Below, piece by piece: positions 63,567-64,000 of a stretch of 64,000 nucleotides of DNA; the stretch's first letter is position 1; every line of letters starts with the position of its first letter. The notes beneath the pieces are model-generated. The model saw nothing but the letters and a program-made list of their open reading frames with translations. It did no database searches and had not been told where the DNA came from. Position numbers and translations under genes: made by a program. This DNA is from Priestia megaterium NBRC 15308 = ATCC 14581 (lineage in GTDB: Bacteria; Bacillota; Bacilli; Bacillales; Bacillaceae_H). The DNA is taken from the NCBI RefSeq assembly GCF_000832985.1, contig NZ_CP009920.1, positions 1,674,001 to 1,738,000 on the forward strand. Direction: 5' to 3'.

Positions 63567-64000
63567 TTATGTAGTAGCTAAGAACTCACTTACTATTCTA
63601 CCAAAAATCTCGGGTTGTTCCACGTGAATTGCATGGCCTGTCCCTAAAATAATTCTAGAAGTAGCATTTGGTATTAATGTTTGCATTTCTTTGGAAATTA
63701 AACAAAACTTTTGATCTACTTCTCCTGTAATAAGCAAAACCGGCATCAACAGATCGTCCAGCTTCTCCCAAAGGGACGGCTGGACTCCTGTTCCCATTCC
63801 TTTCAAACTGTTGGAAAGGCCGATTTCTGTATGCGAAAGTCTTTCTTTACGCACCGCTTCTTGAACATGGCTAGGCAATTGCTTTTGAGAACGAAAAAGA
63901 GGAATTTCCTCCCAAAATTTAACAAATTCTTCAATTCCATTTTTCATAATGCGGCTCGCCAGCTGTTCATCTTTTTCTTTTCTTAGCTTTTGTTCTTCCC
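63567..64000 (-). CDS. menH: 2-succinyl-6-hydroxy-2,4-cyclohexadiene-1-carboxylate synthase, 5' part beyond window
   Basis: The C-terminal 144 codons of an alpha/beta hydrolase; the reading frame stays open to base 64000. The visible part has the acid in LLITGEVDQKF and the catalytic His in GTGHAIHVEQPE, the MenH/SHCHC synthase pattern. The product SHCHC feeds MenC. The gene order menH-menB-menE-menC matches B. subtilis, with menD and menF expected beyond the edge. Confidence 0.93.
   Translation of the reverse strand, partial: EEQKLRKEKDEQLASRIMKNGIEEFVKFWEEIPLFRSQKQLPSHVQEAVRKERLSHTEIGLSNSLKGMGTGVQPSLWEKLDDLLMPVLLITGEVDQKFCLISKEMQTLIPNATSRIILGTGHAIHVEQPEIFGRIVSEFLATT

Noticed and set aside
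63612-63630. parS-like sequence TGTTCCACGTGAA
   Set aside because: It matches 13 of 16 bases of the Spo0J parS site but lies in the conserved GHAIHVEQPE codons of menH, so coding constraint explains it; the last three bases of the site are wrong.

Overview
The window looks like a chromosomal segment of a low-G+C, spore-forming Bacillaceae, most likely Priestia (Bacillus) megaterium or a close relative. Gene content and order follow the yt* region of the Bacillus subtilis chromosome almost gene for gene: murC-sftA-ytpRQP-ytoP-ytnP-trmB-ytzH-ytmP-amyX-ytlQP-ytkP-pepV, then rsu-ytgP-ytfP, leuS, yttB-ytzC-ytqAB-ytpBA-ytoA, metK-pckA-ytmBA-ytlACD-ytkDC-dps-luxS-ytiB, rpmE2-ythAB, and the men genes. 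There are sporulation genes and Bacillus-type T-box, S-box, Fur and Zur control elements. No rRNA, tRNA, IS element, prophage or CRISPR array was seen. The species call is inference from synteny; no 16S is present.

Layout. 1-20 kb: peptidoglycan (murC, cut by the left edge), DNA translocase sftA, small redox, tRNA-binding and NTPase housekeeping genes, a quorum-quenching-type lactonase (ytnP), tRNA methyltransferase trmB, type I pullulanase amyX, a NERD protein, a 2',3'-cyclic phosphodiesterase, a cysteine-synthase-like gene and dipeptidase pepV. 20-31 kb: rRNA pseudouridine synthase, lipid II flippase-like ytgP, flavoprotein ytfP, cse60, rhodanese, leuS with its T-box, a GntP-type permease and an MFS exporter. 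Two copies of a dispersed intergenic repeat of about 330 bp lie here. 31-39 kb: the tRNA wobble-modification pair ytqA/ytqB (mnmL/mnmM), the C35 terpene synthase and lysophospholipase pair ytpB/ytpA, a gamma-carbonic-anhydrase-like protein, a PAP2 phosphatase plus GT4 glycosyltransferase pair, and metK behind a SAM-I riboswitch. 39-48 kb: pckA with candidate CcpN sites, an ABC importer (ytlACD), Nudix ytkD, a holin-like protein, dps with a sigma-B-type promoter, and luxS.

48-56 kb is a metal-response block. Three Zur-box-like operators precede a COG0523 GTPase, a ZnuA-like lipoprotein and the zinc-free ribosomal protein L31 paralogue rpmE2. A bd-type oxidase (ythAB) follows; its subunit I carries an apparent one-base frameshift in a T tract. 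Three Fur-box-like operators then flank a DUF2325 gene, a PD-(D/E)XK-like protein with an iron-sulfur cysteine pattern, and a flavodoxin.

56-60 kb holds a class Ia ribonucleotide reductase operon (nrdA-nrdB). Its leader combines two NrdR-box-like sites 32 bp apart over the promoter, a cobalamin riboswitch and an intrinsic terminator. This is the most striking regulatory structure in the window. It implies that B12-dependent reductase activity elsewhere in the genome makes this operon dispensable when cobalamin is present. The window ends in the menaquinone operon menH-menB-menE-menC, with menH cut by the right edge.
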